Shown one piece after another: positions 11,001 to 23,803 of a stretch of DNA of 64,000 bases (within the stretch, counting starts at the first letter, position 1; each line of letters opens with the position of its first letter). The stretch is from Alitta virens (lineage: Eukaryota; Annelida; Polychaeta; Phyllodocida; Nereididae), in assembly GCA_932294295.1 (NCBI GenBank), contig OW028574.1, positions 31,628,145-31,692,144 on the forward strand, read 5' to 3'. The notes below the pieces were generated by a model. It ran no database searches. It was not told the origin of the DNA and saw nothing but the letters and a program-made list of their open reading frames with translations. The position numbers and the translations under genes were made by a program.

Positions 11001-12339
11001 CTGCTGGGTTTTATTTATTTCTTTTTTTCCATCATTTTGATCTATTGACTTTTTTGAATAATACTAAAAAGTCCTCCTAAGTCCATTTCTGTGCAGTTCA
11101 TTAAACACTGAGCACCGTCTTTATTGAAGTTTCATTAATTGCGATTGTTTAATGTACAACACACAATATGGTGGGCACATTTTCGCACAAGCTTCCATTT
11201 CCGCAGGCTTTTCATTTCAAATGACAGGCTTTTACAGTGTGTAGTTAATTCTATCGTATAGTATGAAATTTCTTCATGAAAACAGGAGAAAGTCTCAGTA
11301 GCAAAATCTATATGTAGATTAATTAATTATACCTTGAGTATAGCGAAGAAACATGTGGATGGCATTCGTGTAATATACCAATATTTTGGCACAATGCGTT
11401 CTATAACAGTAACTACGAAATGTTCAATCACTTATTCATGTTTCAGCTGGTGTAGCTATGCCTTTTCTGGCCGCATGGTTCCTCATCTTTCCATTGACTG
11501 AGTAAACCGTCTTATGAATATTCAAACTGGAGGGATTAAAATCCAGCAACAGCAGCTTGCTTGAGCTTTTCGTGCATTGCATCCTATTGGCCCTTGGGGT
11601 TCAAGATCTTCACCATTTGTGTTATCACTTTTCCCACGAGGAGGTCTAAAAAATTATACCGAGGAAAAAGGCTTAAGGAAGGGGCACATTGTGTTAATAC
11701 AGTTCCTGCACACAACTAGTATATGATTCTAAAGCCATCTATAATCAGAGTGTGCATGATGGTTGATGTCAGATTGTCCTATTAGATTAAGGTATTCCCT
11801 TTGATCTTGCAGTTCTCTCTATATTGGTATTATCTCAAGCTTTGTTTGTGGTATGGCTGCTTAGTCATGCTAGTTTGATCGAGACGGTCATTCACTGTAC
11901 AACAGGCACACAGTTTCGTAAGCATAACAGATGCACCTCATCCAAGAGCACTTTCAAAACGTGGCAGTGTCGTAATCAACTGGAAGTTTATCTTAATTGG
12001 AAATATAGATAACAAATGTACCTAAATAAACGCATCGAAATGTACTATTGCAATACTTGCAATCACAACTATGACATGCATAAAACCTTGCTGCTCTATT
12101 CATTCCAGTTTTCCTGATTGCAAGATTGCCCTAGTGACTGAGGACCATGTACAGGGCATCAAAGACAGATTTCCTGTAATCTGCCTTTGAGGGTTATTTA
12201 TAATGGCAAGATGGGTGCATCACTCCAATGACAGAATGTATGGGAAGAAATTGATTGCTGATTAATATATTTTAATAAAATAGTAAATAAATAAACAAAC
12301 TGGAATTAATGTAGTATCCCGGGAAGAATATTGACAATG
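8063..12339. other. unassigned intergenic DNA
   Basis: Several ORFs of 60-97 codons occur (for example 8738-8938, 9362-9655, 10147-10386), but none shows a recognisable domain or splice context. Short (TA)n at 10632-10651. Two weakly similar segments, 8450-8512 and 11795-11850, share TTTGATC..G.AGTTCT and may be remnants of one old repeat. Confidence 0.45.
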
Positions 12340-12445
12340 CCTTATATATAATAAATAATAATAATAATAAAATGAATTTATATGACGCCTGTTTCAGAAA
12401 AGGCTTGTGCTCACCGGCGCTTGGTGCTCGGACCTTATCCGCAGT
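12340..12445. repeat. ATA microsatellite plus short GC-richer repeat
   Basis: (ATA)n at about 12350-12371 followed by TGAATTTATATGACGCC and GCTCACCGGCGCTTGG. The (ATA)n-AATTTATATAGCGC layout is common in dispersed repeats of marine invertebrates; family not assigned. Confidence 0.5.
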
Positions 12446-13190
12446 TGTACCAGTTTGTTCTATTCCAGAGATAAAACGATTGCAGCATTTTGTAGAAAGA
12501 GTTACACACGACTAGACTGTATTATTATTAGGTCATTAGTGAAGTGGTCTTTGAACATTGTTGATGAATAACAATTATCCAGCCAAGTAAGCTCACTACT
12601 GATGAGGCTCGGCACACAAACATATTTTGGGATATGACACAAGCAAGTGAATTAACAACGTTTATGAAAAAATGAACACCAATACCGACATTTTATTGAA
12701 ACAACCACCACAATTCACGTCACACCTTAAAAATAGCCGTCTGTATGTTTGTTTTTTCATTACCAAAGCATAAACTCGAAAAGGCGTTGTTAAGCAGTGC
12801 TGTATGAGACTTACAAATCACTAGTGACCTTTTAAGAGGTGATCTAAATGTTGACCACAAGCAATGTTTCTTTCCATACCTGCTTCGTTTCTTTTCTGCC
12901 ATAATTGAATGCCCGAGCATGTAAAAAAAAAACATTCCAACCAAACAGTGGATTTTTACGGAAGGTTCACTGCAATTCTATTGGCTGAAAAAGTTCCCGC
13001 CCTTGCCTGTGATAGGCTGAAGCAAAGTGCATCCTAGCAGCAGTATTTTCAGTGCGAAGTCTAGTACTTAGTCAACTGTGGGCCAGACAATTGATTTTTG
13101 TTTCGGTCTAGGCTTTTCATGCATCTTTACACCAAGATTTTCCCTGTCACAGATGCCGGGTGCACGGGTTCCACAGCAAGCAATGAGGTT
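12446..13190. other. unassigned DNA
   Basis: No supported feature; the minus ORF at 12720-12944 is unrecognised and short. Confidence 0.45.
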
Positions 13191-13192
13191 TT

Positions 13193-13332
13193 TTCCGCAG
13201 AACACCTACCGCTGGGTCCTGGTTTCGAGCCTAAGTTGGATCGCTGACATTTCCTCCTTCGTCTCATTGCCATGGTCTCTGCCTGTCCTAATTAGGCCAA
13301 CTGGTGCAGAAATACAGGACGTAAAGCCCTAA
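13193..13332 (+). mobile_element. tRNA-derived SINE, family 1, 5'-truncated copy
   Basis: From CTGGGTCCTGGTTTCGAGCC (decayed RNA polymerase III B box) through AGTTGGAT, CTCATTGCCATGGTCTCTGC and CAACTGGTGCAGAAATACAG to AAAGCCCTAAT. Nearly identical to the body of the SINE at 58829-59006. The A-box half is missing or too decayed to see. Confidence 0.8.
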
Positions 13333-13723
13333 TCACACATACACACACTCCACAGAACACCTAAGACTGTGACAGTGCATAAGTCTGCTTTCTTCTGTTA
13401 TTATGCAATTTGCTTTTCAGCGCAATATTACTGTTGTCATTTGATTCAATAAACACAACTTATTTCATAAAAGAAGCAAAATTCATTAAATCATAAGGCA
13501 TCAAATATATATTAAACTGCACTAGAAAACTGTTGCTTGGGGTCCCCTTGCTTCAACCATTCAGAATCCATGGCAGGAAGCTGTGTAACCAATAGGACTG
13601 CAAAATTCTGCCAGTAGCCACCTAACAGAAATGTCTAGAAGCTTTCTCGAAAATCCACTATTTGTGCATTCACAATCCCCAAAAACTGCACAGATTTGGT
13701 GGCTTCCATTTATAGAACACTAT

Positions 13724-13812
13724 TGACCATAGGTCAAAAGTGGCTGGGTTAGTTGTGTGTGATATCTGGTGGGTTGTTCACAATAAGTTTCCAGGGATTC
13801 GAGGGTCCCGGC
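13724..13812 (+). repeat. dispersed repeat, copy 1 of 2
   Basis: Shares AGGTCAAAAGTGGCTGGGTT, GTGTGATATCTGGTG, GTTTCCAGGGA and AGGGTCCCG with 54147-54246. Family unknown. Confidence 0.75.
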
Positions 13813-14761
13813 CGGAGGCAGGGTTGTAATTTAAAAAAAAAAAGTTGGGTGGGGGGCGAAAATTAAAACCTGGGTTATTTTTGCCCTGCAATTGTTTTAG
13901 CTGAAGCAATGATAAATTTAAGACAAAGTTCAGCTGAAACAAACAACGTAGTATTTGGTTGCTGTTGGAGAATTTTAAATGAATTAATTACACAAGAAGA
14001 TCCTTCCAAAGCCGTACCACCGGTGTGACAGACACAAAAACTTCCACGTGTTTTTGACGTAAGTTCACGCTACGAAGTCCAAATGATCTTTTGTGAGATT
14101 GAGGAATCGCAGTGAGTACGAATGGTCATTCTGATTAATGACAAAGCACATGATACTGACTGATTACGCCAAGGGAATCTTGACCAAATACTTTCATGAA
14201 ACCGGACCCTGAGCAATGCACACTCCAGTCCACCCTGACAAGTCAAAACTGCATGCCTCCACTTGTTATGTAGTTTTATTATTGGAAGAACACTTGTAAA
14301 TCATAACAGACCAACTATTACGTGCCTTAGGCCTAATCATCATGAGCTAATTTCCATAAACCTGTGGGCCGAATAGACGACCCGTTATTGTCAGTCTATC
14401 CATCACAACTTGGTCGTGAAACACCTTGTCATGCGAAATTTCTTAATAAGAAAAAACTAATTAGACCATAATTTACGTATGCACAAAATTAGCACCCCAA
14501 ATAAAATTTTGGATGGACTTCTCATCAGCTTCATGCCACAGATAGATGGCTTATAAATGTACATTCATCCGTAAAAAGTCCTTTGCAATTAAGAAACTAG
14601 CAGTCAAAAAAAAAAAAAAACATTATTTCATTACTCCAAACACTCTAAGAAAAAAAGGTGCCACAATGAACCAAACTGGGTTTTTCGGCTTGTCACAAAT
14701 ACAGAACCCTATAAGGCCCCACGTGGGACACAAAACTAGGGTATTTGGGGAGAACCCTATA
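13813..14761. other. unassigned DNA
   Basis: A-rich tracts near 13833 and 14607; no coding or repeat features recognised. Confidence 0.45.
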
Positions 14762-14878
14762 CCAGATAGCATTCCAAATCGGGCTGGCGTCATTTCTATA
14801 TCGGCCGCCGTCGGTACAACCTCGTTTTGACATCGCCAACATCGCGCCGACGTCGATACGATTTGGAATGCTATCTGG
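14762..14878. mobile_element. 117-bp MITE with perfect 20-bp TIRs
   Basis: CCAGATAGCATTCCAAATCG at 14762-14781 and its exact reverse complement at 14859-14878. The 77-bp interior is GC-rich (GCCGCCGTCGG, CGCGCCGACGTCG). No clear target duplication beside it, so the superfamily is open. Confidence 0.85.
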
Positions 14879-15543
14879 GGCACCATGGTCTTTCAAGGAC
14901 CTTTGAGGTTTTTGAAATACCTTTTAAATATGTATCACTCTAAAATTAAATAAGTAACATTTAAAAACTCCTGCAAGATGAAAATAAAACCAGGCCATGG
15001 ATTAGAACTCATGTTGGTTGTGCCCATGGTATTCACAAGCCAGTGGGTCACTCAATGTGCTGCAGTGCTACAGAGAGCTTATTGTTTAGATTGACCCATT
15101 AGAACCTCCGCGGTAGTTCACAGCACCCATGGGTGCTCTAAAAACCTCATTGTGCACCTTTATTTCTTAGAGGCAACATATACGCAGGTATAAGTGAACA
15201 AGATGAAAGCTTATTAAAATGGACCAGTATATATACCTCCCAGTTTATCTAAATTTATCGCGCTTTAGTTAAACATAACTGATTTTTTTTATGGAGTCCC
15301 CTCAATGCCATATTTTTAATTATCAATGACTTTTTTTGGGTCTTTCTTCTGCGAAAATGAAATTATCTTGAATCTTGACCTCCAAAATCATAATTTGGGT
15401 TTGAAATATTCCTGTCACAAATCCTTTCTAAGGTTTTAAAAGTAAACATTTTGCTGAATTATCTTCCTCCTATCATTGTCTTGAGCTATTTGTCGAAACG
15501 CCATGTGGCAGGAAATCGGTGGGTTTTTCATCCGCTAGTAAGA
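14879..15543. other. unassigned DNA with a weak tRNA-like patch
   Basis: Minus strand 14990-15075 carries GTGAGTTCTAATCC-like B-box character, too weak to call. Otherwise AT-rich. Confidence 0.35.
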
Positions 15544-16731
15544 TTAAAGGGGAACTAAAGGAGATTTGCATGTTAATTTTAAAAGTTCAATTAGATGACA
15601 AAGAACACAATGCCGTAAATGCAAGTGACTAAAAGTCCAATTTTAGTATGATTTGGAGCCAATTAAAAGTGAAGTTAGCACCATCAGCCACATCGCTAGG
15701 GGCCGCCATTATTGCACACGGCACCATGGCTTGTGACATCACTTATGTACCATGATGTCCTTCACATTGATAGATTGCAATCCATTTCAATAAAAACATA
15801 CACTACATCCTGATTGCAATGAACCGTTTGTATGTCATATTCATGTATATTTGCTCACTGCAAGTAGATCTAAATAACCCTGCTTACATTACACATGTAA
15901 AGATAAGTTGTCATAAATTAATATAAAAATTTATCAAAAAACGTATCATCTGCAGAACTGCATGCTCCAATTTTATAAACCATCACCTTAAGTAGGCCTA
16001 ATAAATGAATTTTATTTGTTTGACATTGTTCTGTCAACAAGTGCATAGATAGATGGATAGATAGATGGTTGTGCCTTGGCTACTAAATGCTGATGAGGTG
16101 TATGAATTATTAGAGTATCTTTGCACTAAGTAAAATTGATATTTTTTACTCACAGCTATTACTATTTTATACTTTTTAATGATTTTATTGTTTTTTACTC
16201 TCATTTTATTATGTTCTATGAAAATTAATAAATCTATATATATTAACATGTATAGGTGAAAATAATCATAAAAGATAAGCAATGATAAGAAATATCTCAA
16301 AAGCACTAATTGCATAGTCTCAAATTGTTCAATGGCAATTTACTTGACACTTTGTCAGAACAGAACAATGTAAAACATGCTCTTATTTCAATTGCAATTA
16401 ACACCTTTTGTCTGTTGTTGACACTGCTCACCTATAGTCAAGCAGTTGGATTGCACTAAGCACTGGAACCACAGTCTCCTACACTGGAGGAGGGGACCAA
16501 CTTATATTGTCTGTGGTATTCATAGTACAACAGTGACGTATTTCCGGCAATAGCAAAACACCCGGGATAGTCGAAAATGGTGGCCTCCGTAGTTCACAAC
16601 ACGGGGCTAATAAATGCAGGATATTACTTTACCAGGGCATATATACAAGTTATGAATAGCGTGGATGTGTTTCTATGGACCAAAGCTAGCATCTGAGAGG
16701 TAGAGTGCTGAAGGTGTTAGTTCCCCTTTAA
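15544..16731. mobile_element. non-autonomous DNA transposon, about 1.19 kb
   Basis: TTAAAGGGGAACTAA at the left and TTAGTTCCCCTTTAA at the right are exact inverted repeats. Target is TA or TTA/TAA, so Tc1/mariner or Harbinger type cannot be separated. The interior encodes nothing recognisable and holds a short GATA/GATG microsatellite at 16045-16069. Confidence 0.8.
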
Positions 16732-18149
16732 GATATAACTGAGAATAGCTTAGCTTTAAAACCATAGAAATGTGCACTACCTGCACCATAGTGCTTTGGT
16801 GACGGAGATGTGAATATTGTGACCCATACAAGTGCCATCGTTTATAGGATGCTCAGAGCACTTCTGCTTTCCACATACCCTGGAAATGGATGGCACACAC
16901 CTGTCACAGCCTCTCCTGAACACAGCAGCCTAAGAGTAACCAAAGTGACAATAATCACACAGCGCAATGTGCGGATGACACTAATGGCTGGACCAACAGC
17001 ACAGAAGAGTGCTCCACCCATGTGATCTGCCATTTGCTTTTCCCATCAAAAAGATGTTGCCTTTCCACACTATTTCGCATAATCAGCACAGGTTAATGAT
17101 GATTTGTAAAAGCAGAGATCACTTGCAGAGTACTTTACAGACAGAGCTTAGTTGGTCCCCTCCTCTGCACGAGTGCAAAGGAGTCGGTCTTGGCCGCCAT
17201 TATCACGTGACTTTGTGTCAGGATCCTGACATTTTGCTGATTGGCTGATTCTTTTCTGGTGTTTGATTGGCTAATTCTTTGGGGCGTGTCCAAACCAACC
17301 TACCAGAGAGCACTACGCAATGACCAATCATAGCATGGCTTAGACTCAGCCATTCATAACCCATGTAAGAATTGCTAGCGAACTACATTGTATGAGATGC
17401 GGTACCAGTGCTAAGACAGAGCCAGAAAAGCCACTTACTTGATGTGCACCTCATTAGCAAGGCTATCAGGATGGGGCCCCTAATATCACTCACAGCAGGT
17501 GTTTGTGGTGTCTTTTATCTTCAAAGGTGGCCAAGACTAATGGATGCATTGTGTTAGGAGCTAGGCTCAATGATTGGCAGAATGAATTGGGTAATAAATA
17601 TCATATTGTACAGTGAGAAAAAAAAACTCTGATACAGCTCAAGATTTTTTATATCTGGCGTCTAGAATTATCACACGATAGAACTGTGATTAATATTAAC
17701 TTTTATCAAAGCCAGTATTTACTATGAGCACTTACTTTAATTTTGCGAAATATTTAGGTCAACTCTTACGGAAATGGCCGAAGTGCGTTGTACGGCTTCG
17801 TCATTGTTCGGGTGTGAGGCTCCAGGCAGGGAATTCTTGCAGTGTCTTAATTTTGATTGGTCGTTCAATTTTGAAAACCCATTGGGTGCCTCTTTTCTTA
17901 TTTTAATGTATTCGCGCATGTTAGCTCATGTTGTCAGATTCTAATTTAGAGCAGCAACGTATTGCTGGCTGAACAAAATCCATGTTCACAGCTCTTGATT
18001 GCTTTTCAGTTAGCCTATAATATCCCGATTTTGGTTATTGTACTCCTTCAATGATATTGAGCAACTTTGAATCGAGGAACACAGGCCAATAGTGCCTTGG
18101 TCATGTATGTAGTGATATCGTGAATTTAGGTCGCTCCAGCAGAATGCCA
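16732..18149. other. unassigned DNA
   Basis: Several 60-79-codon ORFs but no domain, no repeated partner in the window and no splice logic. Confidence 0.45.
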
Positions 18150-18245
18150 GTCAAAACGGCTACACGCGAAAACAGCTACAGCCAAAAACGGCTGCAGAAT
18201 TTAATGGTGTTCCCAAAACGGCTACAATCATTAGGGCTACAATGA
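18150..18245. repeat. degenerate AAAACGGCTACA tandem motif
   Basis: Motif AAAACGGCTACA or a one- to two-base variant occurs four to five times within 95 bp. Irregular spacing; origin unknown. Confidence 0.6.
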
Positions 18246-18930
18246 ACAGATTAATTGTAATTGTCATGACATGGCAGTGACATGACATCTGCAGCAATAG
18301 CAAATCAGGCCAGCATTTATTTGCTGGAGCTTTACTTGTTATCCATTTCTTTATATGAAAGCTTTCTTAAAAATTATCACTTCATTTAACACTGGACCAG
18401 TAAACACTCCCATTTCTCTGCTGTTCACAAATTGTCAGATATCTATTCGTTTTTTTAAAAAGAATATTCTTGTTATTATTGTGTACTCCAGCAATATTTG
18501 GAACCTGTACTGGTTGGTCAAATAATCTCACACATGTCACGGCCTGGTCACAATCAACCTGTACCCAGCACTATGTTCAGTGTTACCCTCAATTACATTA
18601 CACTACACATGAATGTGAACATCTTTTACTAGTTATACATCAAATAAGTGTTTGATAAATGTTTATCAATAAAATTTCCAACAGTTTTCCTTTTCATGGT
18701 TTACATTGATCTGCAAAATCACACATGCAGTTTGTCATGACTTCACATTTCTTACAGATTAATTGAAAATGTTTTAATTAACATTTTGTCTTCCTTAATG
18801 TACATATATTTATATGAAATAGTTAGCCAGTGCTTTTGATAATGTCAATGGAAACTTTAAATGATTAATTATAGATTGCACAGTTATAACATTTTTGTAA
18901 AAAAAAATTAAGGGTGAGGCATAATGTAAG
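18246..18930. other. unassigned AT-rich DNA
   Basis: No supported feature. Confidence 0.45.
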
Positions 18931-18947
18931 AAGGCATTAATCTGTCA

Positions 18948-19180
18948 ATGTTAGTTTTTAAATTCATACATGGTTTACCACCAGATGATTTGTGCAATGA
19001 AATTACTATAGAAGTATCAGACAAAACAAGAAATGTTTATCAGAATAATGCGCACAGCCCATTTGTTAACATTGATCAAACCAAGAATTTATTTTCATGT
19101 AAGGGACCACTGATCTGGAATGATTTTCCTGATATAATTAAGAATGTACTGGTATCGATGATTTTAAGAGTAAAGACAAA
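18948..19180 (+). pseudogene. LINE ORF C-terminal fragment
   Basis: LVFKFIHGLPPDDLC, then FSCKGPLIWNDFPDIIKN, the conserved C-terminal tail block of CR1-like LINE ORFs (normally FSYRGxxIWNxLPxxIK). Only about 75 codons survive. It abuts the 3' end of an oppositely oriented LINE (19185-20190), so two 3' ends converge here. Confidence 0.75.
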
Positions 19181-19184
19181 TGTT

Positions 19185-20190
19185 TTTATATTATTATTAT
19201 TATGTTTATTCGTACCTACATAGTACAAAATTAAATCGAACAGTTTATTGAAGCATCAATATAAAGAAAATCCAATAAAAAAAATAAAAAAATCTATTTG
19301 TACATAAAAAATTTAGAAATTGTAAAGTATCTTGTTTGTCCATAATTGAAAACAACTGTCCTTGTGAGACAAGAACTAAGTCTCTAATAGCTGTTCCTGT
19401 GACAGTATCTTCTTGTGTGTGGCAATTGGCTTCACAGCCTCTGTTCACTATATGAGATAATTCTGCTACATCCAAATTCACCAGATAAGCAGTGTTGAGA
19501 CCACATAAGTTACCAGCATAGTGAAGGTTACGAGTGAACACAGAGTTGCTATGGCTGAGGGTCACCTTAAATATATATCTGACAATTGGGAATTCATGTT
19601 GCAGTACACTATTTGCAAATTTGATGAACCGTTTAATGCACATGTGCACTGACCAATTGCTTTTGGTAATACAAGGTAGTAGACTGCAGTGGGTTCTGTA
19701 AGGAAGACCTCACAATGTTCTGATGCTCTTCCTGTATGCCACATGTAGTTTGTGGCCCTTCTGAAGGTCACATAGTTGTACTCCACACAATGATGTGCAA
19801 TATGCCACAAACAAAGTATTTTTCGCTTGTGCTGGAATACATTGAAATTTGGCCCTGAACATGTTAAATTAATTGTCTGTTGAATTTCTCACTATGCTCT
19901 CCAGGTCATCTTGACGCGGATTTGAGAAAAGTTTGTGACCTAGGTGCACCACAGAGTCTGTGCAATTCACTTGGCAATCTTTCACGTAAATATGCTCTCT
20001 TGGGAAGTCATGGCTTTGTCGTCCACCAGAGAATTTAATCAACTGGCTCTTGTCACCATTAAAGGATACATTGAATTGTTGAGAGAACTTTTCACAAACA
20101 TTAATCATGAGTTTCAGACCATCTATTGAGGGAGATTTAGGACAAATGTCATCAGCATAGGATAGTGCACCGCAGAAATATGGTCCGATG
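19185..20190 (-). pseudogene. LINE reverse transcriptase, 5'-truncated, minus strand
   Basis: From the right edge the minus strand reads LSYADDICPKSPSIDGLK (catalytic YADD), then VCEKFSQQFNVSFNGDKSQL and VVHLGHKLFSNPRQDDLES, the block after the RT palm. One frameshift follows at about 19870, then CTSLCGVQLCDLQKGHK-like sequence and a last frame (19649-19245) with FIKFANSVLQHEFPIVRYIF and ALRNLV-type tail. The 3' end on the left is a short (ATA)n tail at about 19190-19202. Family differs from the CR1-like elements at 34.5 and 40 kb. Dead. Confidence 0.75.
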
Positions 20191-20895
20191 TAGCTGTATA
20201 TTAGCTTTTAGTTAATTGTTTAAATTTTTAACACTATTGTCATGTTGAAAAACAGATTTTATTGTCCGAACTTGTCACCTTCTATAAATATGTTTTATAA
20301 ATAAATAAATAAAATGTAACTGGTGTGTGGAAACCTATTTCCACCACTGCAAATGTATGCTTAGTTTCATGAGTTGAACAGGGATTTTTCTCAATTTAGT
20401 TGCAAAGTCACTGAATTGCTGAATAATGCTATACATGTTTCCTTTCTTGGTTGATTGGGTTACTGAGATAATATTTAGCAAGGTCATGCTTACATATCAC
20501 CCAGGATCAGTCAAAATCACGGCATTTGCTAATTTGTGTATATGTTAACCCTTGACATAGTCACATAGTGGCTAGTTCTGACATGCTCTAGACAACTCTG
20601 CCTCCATTTTTCTAACGGAGAGGCAAGGTTGGCTCCACTGTCCTATCTGCTTATCTATGGACATCTTCACCATCGTCTTACAATGCATTCATATATTTTT
20701 ACAATATTCAAACTTTGACTTGTAATCTATGAAATGTTTAAGGACTCAAACAGTCTGCTAAACTACCCTTATACTGGAACCATAACCCAAAAGCACACCA
20801 AGCATACAGTGAAGACAGTGGAGGCCTTTTCATTCTATGAAGAAGTAGATTTTGTGGCTTTAGTGTCATGTCTTTTTCAATTATTGCTGGTGATG

Positions 20896-20940
<45 letters not shown>

Positions 20941-21540
20941 AGGATCAATATGGGAATGAACTTTATAAATCCATCTATTAGACCTCATTGGTCACATACC
21001 TAATAATCTGAGTGAGTTCAAAGGCATCAAATAAATGGACACTACTTTTGAATTTCATAACAGTTAACACATTACTTCATGATGCAATGAATACTCTTCA
21101 CTCTAAACACATGGTGGCCACCAAGCAGGAGGGCTCCAGCCTCTTTTGGTGTCTCCAGTAAAATGTATTATTAAATGTTTTCTGTCATGAAATGGAATGG
21201 TTCCAGTTGATTCGTAAAATTCAGGAAATCAAAAGCTTGGACATTTCCTCTACTTTAATAGAAAGGTACCAGCCGAACCAAAAGTATCTATTGAACGGTT
21301 CAACCCTACTGATGAACAGACTGGAGTTCGAGAATATGTTGCAAAAAGCATTAAAAGGAACAAGGAGTAGTCGAAATATTATTACAACTACAGGGTCTTG
21401 GGATAGATTGGGCCCCATTAATGCATATCATAAAGCGTATTATTAATATGAATTACAAATCATAATCATAGTTCAGCAGGATATTACATTTCAAGATATC
21501 TTTAGTTCTTTAAAATTTCATACAATTATTATTTTTTTTT
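20191..21540. other. unassigned DNA with (TA)n tract
   Basis: (TA)n of about 40 bp at 20897-20937. The 84-codon ORF at 21192-21446 is not recognised and is not called. Confidence 0.45.
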
Positions 21541-21596
21541 TTTTGGGCCTGGGGCCATGGCCCCGCTGGCCCCTATGTAAATCCGGCCCTGGTATT
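21541..21596. mobile_element. hAT-like transposon end
   Basis: The right edge TAAATCCGGCCCTG is the reverse complement of CAGGGCCGGATTTA, a terminal sequence I know from hAT-type elements. Inside is a GC-rich fold GGGCCATGGCCCC. The other end was not found, so this is a solo end or very short derivative. Confidence 0.5.
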
Positions 21597-22766
21597 ATTG
21601 TTGATACAAGTGTATTACCTGAAACAGGTGTATTCTAAGTACAAAAATAAGTATTATACGCAGCCAAATAAAAAACATACGTTTTTTTAGTGTTGTTTTT
21701 GCTACATTTGAAAGGATGTAAATGTAACATATAAATTTTTCTTATTTCTAATAGATGTACTGGTTCTTTTGAAGGTTATTGCACTGGGTTAGCCCTACTG
21801 TGACCAATTTGACAGCAAGATGAACAAAACCTGGCAGTCGTTAGAACTAATACTGACTTCTGACATTTTGCATTTGAATCAGTGGCAGATTGTTCAAACC
21901 TAGGATCCTGCATGTTCTGAAAAACCTCTTCATGCAGTTTCACTGGGTGTGCAAGAAAATACATGTGATAGTAAATATAAAGGCATTTATGGCAAGACTA
22001 GAACCTGTTATGGTATAAATGTGACCATACCCCCTGTAGTGTCCATACCCCCAAAGTGGTAACTTGTGAATTTAGCTAATGGACACTTTTAAACTACACT
22101 TCATCGTTATATATAACTAAAAATTTCATCTCACATAACTCAAATATAGTGCAATGAAACTAAGTTTTCTGTAATGGGAAGAATGCTCGCATGCAAGTAC
22201 ATAGATGTGAAATTTCATTCTTTATATATCATCTTGACTATCTCCTATTACGTTGCTGATGTTTTCCAAACCATTTTGGAAGTAGTGCCATTCCAGTGGT
22301 TATATTTTCATGTAAGTTGAATTCAATTTTAGCAATTTTAGATAAAATCCACCAAATATGAAAAAACTAAAAGAAAGATTAACTAAACATTTAGAGAATC
22401 ACTGAAAATCATATATATGCGCTTATTTCATCAAGGTCCATTGCAAATAAAAGGTCAGGCCTGCTAAGTTAAGGGAATAGCAACATGGAGGGGGTATACT
22501 ATAGTTTCTGAATATGACTCTTGGCAGTTCCAGTTTTCTTTTGGAAGGAAATGCAAGCAACCTTTCAAAATGAACTCAAAATATGCCACAATATGTATGA
22601 TTGATGTATCTGAACACTTTCTCTACTGCTGCTTAACCTTCATTTACTGCTGCCATTGCCACACAAAATTTAAAGCGGATGCTTAACAATATTTTGCAGA
22701 AAGATGAAGGACATGATAGGCCATACAACTGTTATAATTACAAAGTGATTTGTAGTTAATTATACA
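21597..22766. other. unassigned AT-rich DNA
   Basis: No supported feature. Confidence 0.45.
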
Positions 22767-23402
22767 AGCGCCGTTCACACTATCACGAGTAAGAGAGACC
22801 ACTGACCATGGACATCAAAGATGGACTACACATGCTCACTTGTGGTCAATCGGGAGGCTGTTAATCACGTACAATTAATTCTTAGTAAGTAATTCTTTCG
22901 TTGAGTGTTCACTGGACGTCCATTGACCGTTTGGCAAGTGGTTCACGAGTGAAGGAGGAGAAGGCAACGGATGGGCACGGTGCCAGCGCTGATGGTCGAT
23001 AAAAGAATGACGGGTGGGCCACGGAGGTCCGCCGAGCATTTCCCGAGCGTTCCACAAGCTGTACAAGAGTGAACACGAGCGGATGGCAAGTATACACAAC
23101 TGAACAGCCTGTGGACCCACGAGTAAGCACGAGTGGCCACGAATGGCCACGGATGTCCGTATAAATCACTCGCCAACCACTCACCGAGTGACACCCGTAA
23201 AAAATTAAACAATTTTACTTGTCGAATGTCCATGAAATTTTTTAACATGCTTAAAAAATGTTACCCTCTCCATGGATATTCATGAGTGACCTGGAAGGAC
23301 AACGAGCATTCTAGGGATTAGCATGTACATTGCTTGCTGATTGAATTATGTATAGACAAGGATAAGCAGGAGTCAAAAAAATTGCGTCATCCGCGCTCAA
23401 AC
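22767..23402 (-). mobile_element. Harbinger-type MITE, copy 1 (truncated)
   Basis: Aligns in reverse orientation with 56699-57284. Left edge GCCGTTCACACTATCACGAG corresponds to one terminal repeat. Toward the right, read on minus, GAGCGCGGATGA, ACTCCTGCTTATCCTT, CTCATGAATA and GGTAACATTTTTTAA match 56739-56875. The far terminal repeat is lost near 23402. Rich in CGAGTG motifs. The minus-strand ORFs of 91-101 codons are in overlapping frames and not real. Confidence 0.8.
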
Positions 23403-23409
23403 ACTCTGA

Positions 23410-23560
23410 AAAAAAGGTTCTTAAAGGTTCAATATGGAACCTATGGGTTCCATTTGGAACCTGAAGGTTCTATAGTACATATAAATGTTCTAAATGCTTC
23501 TTAAAGTTTCAATGTAAGAACCATATGATTCAATTACACACCAAAGTTTCAAAACTTGAC
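23410..23560. repeat. GGTTC/GAACC-rich quasi-palindromic repeat
   Basis: Alternating AAAGGTTC, GGAACC, GGGTTCC, GGAACC and AAGGTTC. The fold-back pattern suggests the end of a MITE, but the partner end is not found. Confidence 0.5.
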
Positions 23561-23803
23561 AAAAGGGTTAAATGTACATAAATGCCAATACTTAAATGGG
23601 TTGTTAAGGGCAGTCACATAATTGATTAGAACAACAAATACAGCCAGACAGTGCAGCCTTAAAGAGCAATTGAGCATTACATTAGACAGTTTAACTGATC
23701 AACAAGCACTTGGATTTCAATTCCTGGTGAGTAATAAATATTTTACTTGTCAAATGCTTCATGAAAACATGTTGTTATGTTGTTAAGATGTATTGTTTTG
23801 CAG

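Noticed and set aside
21192..21446. 84-codon ORF near a hAT-like end, considered as transposase remnant
   Set aside because: None of the hAT transposase motifs is present.
22875..23248. Three 91-101 codon minus ORFs
   Set aside because: All lie inside the MITE in overlapping frames; GC-richer repeat DNA explains the openness.
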